Origin: Planctomycetia bacterium | Lineage (GTDB): Bacteria > Planctomycetota > Planctomycetia > Pirellulales > PALSA-1355 | NCBI GenBank assembly: GCA_016200205.1 | Contig: JACQFF010000078.1 | Span: 1-33,269, forward strand | Direction of reading: 5' to 3' | DNA length: 33,269 nucleotides | Notes under the pieces: generated by a model | The model's database searches: none | Told to the model about the DNA's origin: nothing | The model's input: only the letters and a program-made list of their open reading frames with translations | Translations under genes and position numbers: made by a program | In this document: positions 1-8,325 of the stretch, piece after piece | How the letters are laid out: every line of letters begins with the position of its first letter | Numbering within the stretch: position 1 is the stretch's first letter

Positions 1-2
1 AG

Positions 3-140
3 GTAGCCCATTGGCAGCGATCTCGCAACCAACAACAGGTCCGCGTCGACTGGCAATTCACAACCGCCGACGCCCGAATTAAGCTCAAACGCCTCTATCC
101 CGTGCTATCGCCGACGAACCAAACAACGACAGACCACTAG
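3..140 (+). mobile_element. C-terminal fragment of an IS630-type (DDE) transposase
   Basis: The frame is open from base 3 to a TAG stop at 138-140 and gives 45 residues. They contain DWQFTTADARIKLKRLYP, which I recognise as the typical C-terminal end of IS630-family transposases (DDE_3 superfamily), known especially from planctomycetes and cyanobacteria. Only the tail is visible; the catalytic DDE part would lie to the left of the window. Immediately to the right starts a metallo-hydrolase that lacks its N-terminus, so the element probably inserted there. The stop lies in CTAG, and IS630 elements duplicate a TA target and favour CTAG, so 138-139 is a candidate target site. I could not define the terminal inverted repeat. 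Confidence 0.7.
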
Positions 141-154
141 AGCCCCACAAGATT

Positions 155-697
155 TTGGCTTACTTGGAGCAGAATGAGCTGGAGCCGGCCGCCATTTTGA
201 TTACGCATGGGCATAGCGACCATATTGCCGGCAATGCCGCGGTCAAGGAGCGCTATCCCGCTTGCCCAATCGTGGTGAGCTATGGCGATGCTCCAAAACT
301 GACTGATCCGGATTTGAACCTGTCGAGTGCGTTTGGAGTTAGATTGTATAGCCCTCCCGGTGATGTGCTGGTGGCCGAGGGAGACAGCTACGGCGCGGCG
401 GGCTTTGATCTGGTGGTGCGCGAAATACCCGGACATTCGACCGGCCACGTCGTGTTTATCTGGCAATCGGGACAGCCGATGGTGGTTTTCGGCGGCGACG
501 TGCTGTTTGCCGGGAGCGTTGGCCGGGCCGACTTGCCCGGCGGCAGTTTTGAGCAGCTCGCCAGCGGCATTTGGACCAAGCTGTTCACTCTGCCCGACGA
601 CACGCAAGTGCTTCCCGGACATGGACCGCCGACAACGATTGGCCAGGAGAAGCGCACCAATCCATTCGTCGGCGCGCCGGCGGGCTTTCACGGCTGA
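155..697 (+). CDS. MBL-fold metallo-hydrolase (glyoxalase II-like), 5'-truncated
   Basis: Metallo-beta-lactamase-fold protein of the glyoxalase II/YcbL type. It carries the metal motif THGHSDH (residues 17-23), a later ligand histidine in PGHSTGH, the aspartate in GGDVLFAGSVGRADLPGG and the C-terminal histidine in VLPGHG. The close of the protein (TTIGQEKRTNPF) is also typical of this subgroup. Family members usually have about 40 more residues in front, forming the first beta-strands and an NCY/DPG motif; here the frame meets a stop at 80-82 and the missing part is replaced by transposase sequence. The only start in frame before the motif is a TTG at 155 without a convincing ribosome binding site. 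The product is therefore probably non-functional or a displaced remnant, although all visible metal ligands are intact. It converges with the histidine kinase gene, 18 bases away. Confidence 0.8.
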   Translation: MAYLEQNELEPAAILITHGHSDHIAGNAAVKERYPACPIVVSYGDAPKLTDPDLNLSSAFGVRLYSPPGDVLVAEGDSYGAAGFDLVVREIPGHSTGHVVFIWQSGQPMVVFGGDVLFAGSVGRADLPGGSFEQLASGIWTKLFTLPDDTQVLPGHGPPTTIGQEKRTNPFVGAPAGFHG

Positions 698-715
698 GGG
701 TGAGATCCAGCGTGG

Positions 716-2428
716 CTATGACTTGAGCGTCTGGCCCGCGCCGGTTTCTTGAATTGACGCGCTGGGGACCAGTGCGGGCAATTCGATCGTGAAGCGGCTC
801 CCCTGCCCCAATTGGCTGGTGACGTGAATGTTGCCGCCGTGCTCCTTGAGAATCTTCTGGCTCACCGGCAAACCCAATCCGGTGCCACGTCCTCCTTTGC
901 GCGATACGAAGAGCGTGAAGATCTTGTCGAGATCTTCCGGGTCGATGCCGCTGCCGTTGTCTTCGACCACGATTCGCACCAGCGACTCCGTGGGATAGTA
1001 CTGGGTCGAGATGATCACTTTCCCGTCGGGTTTCTCTTCGCAGGCATCCACGGCGTTGGTAGAAACGTTGAGCACGGCTCGGTGAATTCCTTCAGGATCG
1101 AAGGTCAAAATCGGAATATCCTCGGCCGGATGCCACTGGAGGGCGACTTTCAACTCGTCGGCCCGGACGTGCACGAGTTCGACGACTTCGCCGACGATTT
1201 GGTTGAGGTCGCCGGGGACCGGATCGGGTTCGCGTTCCTTGCTGAACGTGAGCATGTCCATCACGAGCGCGGAGATTTTGCCTTGGTTCCGCTCGACCAT
1301 GTTCCAACCCTTGCGGACCACGTTTTCGTCGTGTGCCGAGAGGCCCATCTCGATCAAGTAGCTGCCGCCGCGGATACCCTGCAATATGTTTTTGATGTGG
1401 TGCGAGAGCATGGCGATGGTTTGCCCCACGGCGGCCAAGCGCTCGGCCTGCATCATCGAGGTGTAATAGCGTGTGTCCTCGACCGCCAATGCCGCCTGGT
1501 GGGCGATCGCGATCATCAGCTTCAAGTGCTCGTCGGTGAATTTATTCTGGTGCCCCCGCTGCTGAATCACGCGCTGCGGCGTGGTGGAGGTGTCGATGTA
1601 GATAACCCCGACCACGTCGTAGCGGCCCTGCATGGGCACGCAAATCGCCTCGCGAATGCCCATTTGCACGATGCTGGCGGTCTGGTCCCAGCGCTCATCT
1701 TCGCGGGCATCGCTCGTTAGCACGCCTTCATTGTGGCCGACTACGTAATCGAGAATGGTTTTACTGATCGCCAGTTTCTCGGCCGAGGAATGTCCCTGGC
1801 GGTTGCGGCGCACTTTGGGCGCCAGGGTCTTGGATTGCTCGTCGAGCAGCATGATGCAGCCACGATCGGCTTCGACCCACTCGAAAATCAACTGCATGAT
1901 GCGATTGAGCAGTTGATCGATGTCGAGCGTGTGGCTCACGGCCAGAGCCGTGCGGTACATGACTTGCAAATTGCTGCGGGCCCGAGCGAGCCAGGGACTG
2001 GCGGCGCCGTCGAAATCGAAATTAAGGAGTTCGCTCCCCTCGCGCTGACTCATCGCGCGAACGATGCGCGAGCTTTCGCTTACGGGGCCCGGATGAACGA
2101 TGTCGATTTTGTCCGACAAATCTTCGGACGCGTTATCGCCCGGGTCGGTGAATAACAGCATCGTGCCGCCGATCTGCAACCGATCGCCACTGCTGAGTTG
2201 CTGCTGTTGTTCGATCCGCTCCCCGTTGAGGTAGGTGCCGTTGGAGCTACTCAGATCGGCGACAAAACAGGCGACGCCATCGAATCGGATTTCGGCGTGC
2301 CGGCGCGAAACTTCGGTGTCGTGAATCTGAATGTGGTTCGCCTTGTCGCGTCCGACGCCGAGCGTGCCCTCTTCCAATTCGAAAAGGGCCCCTTGGTCCT
2401 GACCCTGATAGACGAACAGCGAAGGCAC
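716..2428 (-). CDS. FHA-GAF sensor histidine kinase
   Basis: A 570-residue cytoplasmic signalling kinase without membrane segments. An FHA domain (about 20-95) shows the phosphothreonine-binding pattern GR(26-27), SRRH(41-44) and SSNGTYLNG. A GAF domain spans about 160-320. A HisKA-like helix has the phosphoacceptor in SHHIKN (His343), and the HATPase domain shows the N box (VLNVSTNAVDA, near 452), G1 (EDNGSGI, 489) and G2 (GRGTGLGL, 513). FHA plus GAF suggests input from a Ser/Thr-kinase phosphorylation event and a small ligand or partner protein; both are inferred from the families. The gene lies 102 bases downstream of a stand-alone receiver gene on the same strand, which may be its partner. 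The start is ATG. Confidence 0.93.
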   Translation of the reverse strand: MPSLFVYQGQDQGALFELEEGTLGVGRDKANHIQIHDTEVSRRHAEIRFDGVACFVADLSSSNGTYLNGERIEQQQQLSSGDRLQIGGTMLLFTDPGDNASEDLSDKIDIVHPGPVSESSRIVRAMSQREGSELLNFDFDGAASPWLARARSNLQVMYRTALAVSHTLDIDQLLNRIMQLIFEWVEADRGCIMLLDEQSKTLAPKVRRNRQGHSSAEKLAISKTILDYVVGHNEGVLTSDAREDERWDQTASIVQMGIREAICVPMQGRYDVVGVIYIDTSTTPQRVIQQRGHQNKFTDEHLKLMIAIAHQAALAVEDTRYYTSMMQAERLAAVGQTIAMLSHHIKNILQGIRGGSYLIEMGLSAHDENVVRKGWNMVERNQGKISALVMDMLTFSKEREPDPVPGDLNQIVGEVVELVHVRADELKVALQWHPAEDIPILTFDPEGIHRAVLNVSTNAVDACEEKPDGKVIISTQYYPTESLVRIVVEDNGSGIDPEDLDKIFTLFVSRKGGRGTGLGLPVSQKILKEHGGNIHVTSQLGQGSRFTIELPALVPSASIQETGAGQTLKS

Positions 2429-2530
2429 GGCCGGACTCCATCACGCTGTACTCAGTCGACCCGCCGGAGTGGGCCACGGCAAGCGATCTGCCTCGGTGAT
2501 GGGCAGCTCCAACCTGCCAAAACGCCGCAA

Positions 2531-2914
2531 CTAGGCGTCTTCGGCCAGCGGACGCCGGACCTCGTCCAGCAAACTTTCAATTTTACGGACCAACGGGCCG
2601 TAATGATAGGGTTTGACCACAAACTGGCCGGTCGGAAAGGTTTGCGTGCCGCGTCGGGCGCTTCCCAAGAGCACGATCGGCGTCTGCGCGGTTTCGGCTG
2701 CGCCAAAGCCGGCTTGAATCGCATCGGACGCCTGATCCGCGATTTCTAAATCGAGCACGATCACGCTGGGATGGTGGCGGCGAGCCAATTCAAGCCCCTC
2801 TTCGGCTCGAGTCGCTTCCCAAATCTCGGTTCCTCGCCGAGCCAGTGCCGTGCGGAGCACTTCGCGAGTTTCCGCCGACTCGTCAACGATCAGAACGCTT
2901 GGCTTGGAGAACAA
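2531..2914 (-). CDS. stand-alone response regulator receiver (REC) protein
   Basis: A single receiver domain of 127 residues with no output domain. The acidic pair is D11-E12 (LIVDES), the phosphoacceptor is D55 (VIVLDLE) and the conserved lysine is K101 (VVKPY). The frame extends further upstream to an ATG at 3061, but residues before the domain are low-complexity and arginine-rich. I place the start at a TTG at 2914, because GGAGG lies 8 bases before it; a GTG at 2923 overlaps that same GGAGG and is less likely. CheY/Spo0F-like proteins of this kind relay phosphate or act on a protein target. It is co-directional with, and upstream of, the FHA-GAF kinase, which suggests a functional pair. 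Confidence 0.85.
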   Translation of the reverse strand: MFSKPSVLIVDESAETREVLRTALARRGTEIWEATRAEEGLELARRHHPSVIVLDLEIADQASDAIQAGFGAAETAQTPIVLLGSARRGTQTFPTGQFVVKPYHYGPLVRKIESLLDEVRRPLAEDA

Positions 2915-3426
2915 GAGCGCCACCTCCGTGTGGAGCCTATTCCCACGCTCAGGCGAGTAAGGCAACCCCGGCAGGCAGTGACGGCCGCGCGGTCTGACGC
3001 GCGCATCGTGCGCGCTGCCCAAAATCGCCATAATCGGTGGGAAATAACCTCGCCCGGACATCCTTGTCCAAGCGCGCCGTCGTCCTTGCTCGAGAGCGAC
3101 GGTGCGGAAGAATATCGAGCCCTGTCCGCCGTGTCAAAGCGAATGTGAAAGCAAAATCGGCTTGACGGGGGGCCCAGACCAACAAAGAATCTCCAAAGGT
3201 ATCCATCAATTCGCTAAGTTGGACCGCAAAAGAAGTTTGTGCGGTTCCCTCTCACTTTAGGAGGGTTAGGATAGAGTGGGGGTAAAAGGGACCAGTCGCC
3301 CGCATCCTGATCTCCTCCCAGAGGGAGGAGGAACGTAATTGATTCCTCGTCCCCGACTTGTCTCCAATTCGAAACTTTGCATCAAAGGCTGTTTCACTCT
3401 CTCCTTTACGGCCAATTCGGACCATT
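2915..3426. other. divergent intergenic region with a GGAGGAG hairpin
   Basis: About 510 bases between the receiver gene (minus) and the M28 peptidase (plus). At 3312-3330 an 8-bp perfect stem (CTCCTCCC and its complement) closes a 3-base loop AGA; its right arm is a Shine-Dalgarno-like GGGAGGAG. A TTG 8 bases further could start a 62-codon frame, but that product is not protein-like and overlaps the peptidase. I see no convincing sigma-70 promoter. Confidence 0.4.
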
Positions 3427-5466
3427 ATGAACGCGGTATTTTCAGTCCTTCGTGGCGTATGCGTCGCTGGTTTGTTTTGCGCGGTGGTTTTGACGCCATC
3501 GATCTCGGTGGCGGCAGGAGGCGATGAGGTTGTCGAACGCCGGCTGCTGGAGTCGGTGAAATACCTGGCTTCGGACGAGTTGGAAGGACGTGGCGTCGGC
3601 ACCAAGGGGCTCGACCTGGCCGCCGACTTTCTCGCCCGCCAATTCCGCGAGGCTGGGCTCAAAACCGATTTGTACGACGGCTCGCCGTTTCAGAGATTCA
3701 AGATGACCGTTGGCGCCAGCCTCGGGCCGAACAATCAGTTGGCGCTGACCGGTCCGCCTGAGGCCGGTGGCAAAGAACCCCAGCGGATCGAACTCAAGCT
3801 CGGCGAACAGTTCAATCCGCTGGCAATCGGCGGATCGGGCAAGTTCGACCTGCCGTTGGTTTTTGTTGGCTATGGCATCACGGGCAAGGAAGAAAAATAC
3901 GACGATTACGCCAACGTCGACGTGAAAGGCAAAGCGGTCATCATCCTGCGGCACGAGCCGCAGCAAGCGAATCCCCACAGCGTGTTCGACGGCACTAAAA
4001 CCTCGCAGTACGCCCCCTATAAGCGCAAACTTTCCAACGCCTATGAGCATGGCGCCGCCGCCGTGATTTTTTGCACCGACGATTTCGAAATTCAAAAGAA
4101 CATTTCACAGTTGCGTAAACGCTGGCAAGCCGCCGTCGACTCGTTGATCGAGGAGGACGTGAAGTTCAAGGCGATCGTCAACTCCAGTGCCGACGATTGG
4201 AAAAAGCATCAGGACGAGGTCCAAAGAGCGGCCGACGACATTCAGAAGCTCTCCAGCCAACTTCAGGCTGTCCAAGATCCTTTGCTCGGCTTCGACGGCG
4301 CCGGACCCGATCTGGCCGAAGGCCGGACCTTTCCGGTGTTGTTCTGCCGCCGTAGTGTTTTGGACCAGGTACTCCAGTCGGCCGCGGGCACCAGCTTGAC
4401 GAAGCTGGAAAAGGAAATTGACAATGGCCCGACGCCGCAAAGCCGCGTTCTGACCAATTGGCGGGCCGCCGGCGAAACGAGCGTCGAGCGCCAGGAAGTC
4501 GAAGTCAAGAATATCGTGGGCGTGCTCGAAGGCGAAGGCCCCCGTGCCAACGAAACCATCGTCATCGGCGCGCATTACGATCATCTGGGCTGGGGCGGAA
4601 CAGGGTCGGCGGCGCCGGGCGTCCACGAAATCCACAACGGCGCCGATGACAACGCCTCGGGTACCGCCACGCTGGTCGACGTGGCCCGGCAGTTGGCCGG
4701 TCGCGGCAAAAAACTTCCACGCCGGCTGGTGTTCATCGCCTTCACGGGCGAAGAGCGCGGACTGATCGGCAGCGCCCGCTACGTGCGCAATCCGCTCGTT
4801 CCGCTCGAATCGACCGTGGCCATGCTCAACATGGACATGGTTGGCCGGCTGCAGGACGAAAAGCTCATCGTGCACGGCACCGGGACGGCGAGCGAGTTTG
4901 ACGGGCTCGCGGACCGATTCGGCGCGCAGTTCGGTTTTCACATCACGAAGAAGCCCGGCGGCTTTGGACCGAGCGATCATTCATCGTTCTATGCCGCGAA
5001 AGTGCCGGTGCTGTTCTTTTTCACCGGCAGCCACAAAGACTATCACCGCCCCAGCGACGATGTCGACAAGCTGAACATCTCGGGCATGCGCCGCGTCGGC
5101 GGCATGGTGGCGGAGCTGGCCCTTGCGCTGGCCGAAGCGCCCGATCGTCCCCATTATCAGGAAGCCCAAGGGGGAAGCGAATCGATCGGTGGCGACGGTG
5201 ATCGGCCCTACTTCGGCAGCATTCCCGATTTTTCCCAGGAGGAAACCGGCTATGCTCTGACGGGCGTGACCAAGGGCGGACCGGCCGAGCGGGCGGGAAT
5301 CAAAGCCGGCGACGTCATCATCCAATTCGGTGACAGCAAAATCGGAAATCTGGAAGATTTCGATAGCGCACTACGCAAATTCAAGGCCGGCGACAAAGTT
5401 CCGGTGGTCGTCAAGCGAGGCGCGGGCCAAGTGAGGCTCGAAGTCACGCTCGACCCGCCACGGTAG
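3427..5466 (+). CDS. secreted M28-family zinc peptidase with C-terminal PDZ domain
   Basis: A 679-residue exported metallopeptidase of family M28 (aminopeptidase Y/S, glutamate carboxypeptidase-like). A signal peptide covers about residues 1-30 (hydrophobic core ending SVAAGG). A PA-type insert region follows (about 120-230). The catalytic domain has all expected di-zinc ligands: HYDHLG (His383), GADDNASG, the EE pair in TGEERGLIGS, NMDMVGR and SDHSSFY. The last 85 residues form a PDZ domain (GYALTGVTKGGPAERAGIKAG), probably a peptide or partner docking module. The start at ATG 3427 is chosen because the signal peptide begins there; the frame is open further upstream but without a signal. It has no strong ribosome binding site. 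It probably acts in the periplasm or outside the cell in peptide degradation. Confidence 0.93.
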   Translation: MNAVFSVLRGVCVAGLFCAVVLTPSISVAAGGDEVVERRLLESVKYLASDELEGRGVGTKGLDLAADFLARQFREAGLKTDLYDGSPFQRFKMTVGASLGPNNQLALTGPPEAGGKEPQRIELKLGEQFNPLAIGGSGKFDLPLVFVGYGITGKEEKYDDYANVDVKGKAVIILRHEPQQANPHSVFDGTKTSQYAPYKRKLSNAYEHGAAAVIFCTDDFEIQKNISQLRKRWQAAVDSLIEEDVKFKAIVNSSADDWKKHQDEVQRAADDIQKLSSQLQAVQDPLLGFDGAGPDLAEGRTFPVLFCRRSVLDQVLQSAAGTSLTKLEKEIDNGPTPQSRVLTNWRAAGETSVERQEVEVKNIVGVLEGEGPRANETIVIGAHYDHLGWGGTGSAAPGVHEIHNGADDNASGTATLVDVARQLAGRGKKLPRRLVFIAFTGEERGLIGSARYVRNPLVPLESTVAMLNMDMVGRLQDEKLIVHGTGTASEFDGLADRFGAQFGFHITKKPGGFGPSDHSSFYAAKVPVLFFFTGSHKDYHRPSDDVDKLNISGMRRVGGMVAELALALAEAPDRPHYQEAQGGSESIGGDGDRPYFGSIPDFSQEETGYALTGVTKGGPAERAGIKAGDVIIQFGDSKIGNLEDFDSALRKFKAGDKVPVVVKRGAGQVRLEVTLDPPR

Positions 5467-5775
5467 CCAACCGAAACACCATCGCGCCCGCCGCGGCCCA
5501 ATTCCGCGTATTCGGGCGTGCCAGCTTAGCACCCGCAATTTACAGGGTGAATTCCCAGCGCCGCGCGGCCGAGCGGATCGAATCTGGGCTGGATACGTGG
5601 TTTGCCAGCGGCAAAATAGCACGCTTTTTTGGCCTTTACCAATTCTGGGGTTCTCGGCAGAATACCGCCTCGAAATCGACCCCCTGGAGCAATCCAGGTG
5701 TCGGTTCGGTTGTCCTCTCGAAAGGACAGCGGAGGTCATGGAAGACCAGCCGTCTCAAGCAAGGAGCGCTCAAAC
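5467..5775 (+). other. intergenic region before skp with two hairpins and a short leader frame
   Basis: A palindrome TTTGCC-AGC-GGCAAA at 5601-5615 is followed within 10 bases by a run of six T (5625-5630); it could end the peptidase transcript. A second hairpin with 6-bp arms (TGTCCT and complement) lies at 5711-5728. A 13-codon frame begins at ATG 5738 just after GGAGG and ends at a TGA that overlaps the GTG start of skp (bases 5776-5779). The spacing of that GGAGG (2 bases) is poor, so translation of this leader is doubtful. Confidence 0.3.
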
Positions 5776-6438
5776 GTGAGAATCACTCTAATCTGGGCCA
5801 CCGCGGTGGCCATTCTGCTGGCCGCGTCCGCCTTCACCAATCTGCAAGCCCAACAAACGCAGGCTCCTCCTTCGCGCGCCGCCACGCCGCCGGTTGCCAA
5901 TCACGGAATCGCGGTCATCGATGTCAAGTATATCCTGGAACATTATTCGCGCGTGAAGAATGCCACCGATCAGTTCAGTCGCGATTTCGACGACGTGAGC
6001 GCTCGCTTCAGAAAGGAGAAGGAGGCTATCAACAAGAAGGTTGAAAAGATAAGGACCTTCAATCCGGGTACGCCCGAATATAAAAAGCTCGAGGAAGAAA
6101 TCGCGCAAAATGACTCGGACCTGAAAGTCAAGGCTTCATTGCAACAAAAGGAGTTTGCCGAGCGGGAAGCCAAGATCTACTTGACTGCCTACCAGGAGAT
6201 CAGTCAACAGGTCAAAACCTACGCAGATCGCAACGGCATCACGCTCGTGTTGCGGTTCAATGGTGCTCCACCCGACCCGAACAATCGCGAGGCGGTTCAG
6301 GCCGAGCTGTTCAAAATGGTGCTGTACCAGAATGGGATCGACATTACTGGTCCGGTGCTCCAGGAACTGAACCGCAGCGCCGCCGTCGCACGGCCGCCGG
6401 CGAATCCGAATCGAACCGACGCACCGCCGCGTCGCTGA
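5776..6438 (+). CDS. skp: OmpH/Skp-family periplasmic chaperone
   Basis: A 220-residue protein with an N-terminal signal peptide (about 1-25, ending LQAQQ) and the OmpH/Skp signature: a short beta strand HGIAVIDVKYILEHY, a long charged coiled coil (about 60-135) and a return strand RNGITLVLRFNG. Skp trimers hold unfolded outer-membrane proteins in the periplasm. The start is GTG 5776, supported by AAGGAG nine bases upstream. The C-terminal tail is proline-rich and longer than in E. coli Skp (about 160 residues). It leads the row skp-lpxC-lpxA-Gfo/Idh, which matches the frequent linkage of skp with lipid A genes and suits a role in outer-membrane biogenesis. Confidence 0.88.
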   Translation: MRITLIWATAVAILLAASAFTNLQAQQTQAPPSRAATPPVANHGIAVIDVKYILEHYSRVKNATDQFSRDFDDVSARFRKEKEAINKKVEKIRTFNPGTPEYKKLEEEIAQNDSDLKVKASLQQKEFAEREAKIYLTAYQEISQQVKTYADRNGITLVLRFNGAPPDPNNREAVQAELFKMVLYQNGIDITGPVLQELNRSAAVARPPANPNRTDAPPRR

Positions 6439-6554
6439 ATTGGCCAACGTCTCGCGGGCGATCGGGTGGGAGTTGGGTTCTCGCTCTGCCCCATTCGCCT
6501 CGGGACTGCCGACCCCGTCTTACTGACTTATCGAGCGAACAGCAACATTCTTTG

Positions 6555-7430
6555 ATGCACGCACTACGAAAACAACGCACGATTTCCCAATCCGTTTCGG
6601 TATCGGGATTCGGTTTTTGGAGTGGGCGCGACGTGCACCTCGAGTTTCGGCCGGCCCCGAGCGACACCGGCATCGTGTTTGTGCGCTGCGACCTGGACGA
6701 GCAAACTCGGATCAAGGCCGTGGTGGCCAATCGGATCGAAACGCCGCGCCGCACGACACTCAACTCGCAAGGCGCGAGCGTCGAAATGGTGGAACACGTG
6801 ATGGCGGCCCTAGCGGGGCTGCAGATCGACAATTGCGAAGTTTGGGTCGATGAAGCGGAAATGCCCGGCTGCGACGGTTCGAGCTTGCCCTTCGTGCTGG
6901 CCTTGGAATCGGCCGGCGTCGTGGAACAAGCCTTGTCGCGACCCCGGCTCGTGGTTCGCAACGTAACGCGGCTGGGCAACGAGGAGAGCTGGGTGGAGGC
7001 CCGCCCCGGCACCAACGGCGGATTGAGCGTCAAGTTTCGCCTCGATTACGGCAGCGGCAACGCGATCGGACGGCAAACCCTGCAATTGCTGGTCACGCCC
7101 GAATCGTTCCGGCGAGAGCTGGCCCCCAGCCGCACGTTCGTGCTGCAAGAGGAAGCCGAATGGCTCGTGTCGCGCGGATTGGGTAAGCGGACGACGTATC
7201 AAAACGTGCTCGTGTTCGATAAAGACGGACCCCTGGAAAATGAATTGCGATTCCGAGACGAATGCGTGCGTCACAAGGCGCTCGACCTGGTGGGCGATTT
7301 GGCGCTGGCCGATTGCGATCTCGTCGGACACTTCATCGCCCACCGTAGCGGACATCGACTCAACGCGGAGCTCGTGCGAGCGCTATTGAACGAAGAGGAG
7401 ATCGTGGAAAGCTGGCGGCGCTCGGCGTAA
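6555..7430 (+). CDS. lpxC: UDP-3-O-acyl-N-acetylglucosamine deacetylase
   Basis: Zinc deacetylase catalysing the committed step of lipid A synthesis in the cytoplasm. The 291 residues carry the LpxC landmarks: Glu80-His81 in MVEHVMAAL (general base and zinc ligand), His240 and Asp244 in HKALDLVGD (zinc ligands) and His267 in RSGHRLN (catalytic). It is a single-domain LpxC, not the LpxC-FabZ fusion found in Bacteroidota. The start is ATG 6555, with a TTG directly before it; there is no clear ribosome binding site. It lies 116 bases downstream of skp and 88 bases upstream of lpxA. Lipid A genes occur in several planctomycetes, so the product is expected here. Confidence 0.94.
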   Translation: MHALRKQRTISQSVSVSGFGFWSGRDVHLEFRPAPSDTGIVFVRCDLDEQTRIKAVVANRIETPRRTTLNSQGASVEMVEHVMAALAGLQIDNCEVWVDEAEMPGCDGSSLPFVLALESAGVVEQALSRPRLVVRNVTRLGNEESWVEARPGTNGGLSVKFRLDYGSGNAIGRQTLQLLVTPESFRRELAPSRTFVLQEEAEWLVSRGLGKRTTYQNVLVFDKDGPLENELRFRDECVRHKALDLVGDLALADCDLVGHFIAHRSGHRLNAELVRALLNEEEIVESWRRSA

Positions 7431-7518
7431 ACGAGCAGCCGCGGCGCGAAGACACCGGTTCGTTGTTCGGGGCATGGAAGCTCACCGAGCGCGAATCCCA
7501 GGACGCGGAGCGACTCTT

Positions 7519-8325
7519 ATGGCTACCTACGTCGCCGAAAATGTCTCGATTCATTCTCGCGCCGAAATCGACACCGACGTCGAAATCGGCCCGTTCTGTG
7601 TCATCGGCCCGAATGTCCGCATCGGCCGGGGCACACGGCTGGAAAACAATGTAACGCTCATGGGCCGGGTCACGCTCGGCGAGCACAACCACATCTGGCC
7701 CGGCGTGGTCATCGGCGGCGAGCCGCAAGACCTGAGCTACCGCGGCAGCGACACCCAGGTCATCGTCGGCGATCACAATATCATCCGCGAATGCGTGACG
7801 ATCAATCGAGGCACGGAAAAAGAACAAGGCGTCACGACCGTCGGTCACCATAATTTCCTGATGGCCTGCTGCCACGTGGCCCACGATTGTCACCTGGGCA
7901 GCCACATCGTGATCGCCAATGGAACTTTGTTGGGCGGACACGTCCACGTCCACGATCATGCGTCGCTCTCCGGCGCGGTGGCGGTGCATCACTACGCCTC
8001 GATCGGCAGCTACAGCTTCATCAGCGGCTGCAGCCGGGTATTGCACGACGTGCCGCCGTTCATGCTCGTGGAAGGGCACCCGGCCCGACCGCGGTGCATC
8101 AACGTGGTGGCGATGAAGCGCAACGAGTTCTCGCCCGAAGTGGTCAACTGCCTGGCCGAAGCCCATCGCCTGTTGTACCGGGCGAAAGTGGGCTTGGACC
8201 ATGCCCGCGAAATCCTCCGCGGCAACGAACAATTGGTGCCGCAGGTGACCGAGTTGTTGAGCTTCATTCAGTCGCAGCAGGAAGGCAAGCACGGGCGAGC
8301 CCGAGAACGCAGGAGAGCCGCTTGA
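7519..8325 (+). CDS. lpxA: UDP-N-acetylglucosamine O-acyltransferase
   Basis: Left-handed beta-helix acyltransferase performing the first step of lipid A synthesis: transfer of a 3-hydroxyacyl chain from ACP to UDP-GlcNAc. Hexapeptide repeats run from about residue 8 to 180. The catalytic region HVAHDCHLG places the active histidine at His122 (His125 in E. coli). GGEPQDLSY and the C-terminal helical domain from about 190 are typical. The ATG at 7519 is chosen because GGAG stands eight bases before it and the beta-helix begins directly after; the frame extends 15 codons further without similarity. The stop is shared with the start of the next gene (TTGA), implying translational coupling. Confidence 0.94.
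   Translation: MATYVAENVSIHSRAEIDTDVEIGPFCVIGPNVRIGRGTRLENNVTLMGRVTLGEHNHIWPGVVIGGEPQDLSYRGSDTQVIVGDHNIIRECVTINRGTEKEQGVTTVGHHNFLMACCHVAHDCHLGSHIVIANGTLLGGHVHVHDHASLSGAVAVHHYASIGSYSFISGCSRVLHDVPPFMLVEGHPARPRCINVVAMKRNEFSPEVVNCLAEAHRLLYRAKVGLDHAREILRGNEQLVPQVTELLSFIQSQQEGKHGRARERRRAA

Noticed and set aside
5738-5779. A 13-codon leader peptide overlapping the skp start
   Set aside because: Its GGAGG is only two bases from the ATG, and skp has its own well-placed AAGGAG; noted only within the intergenic entry.
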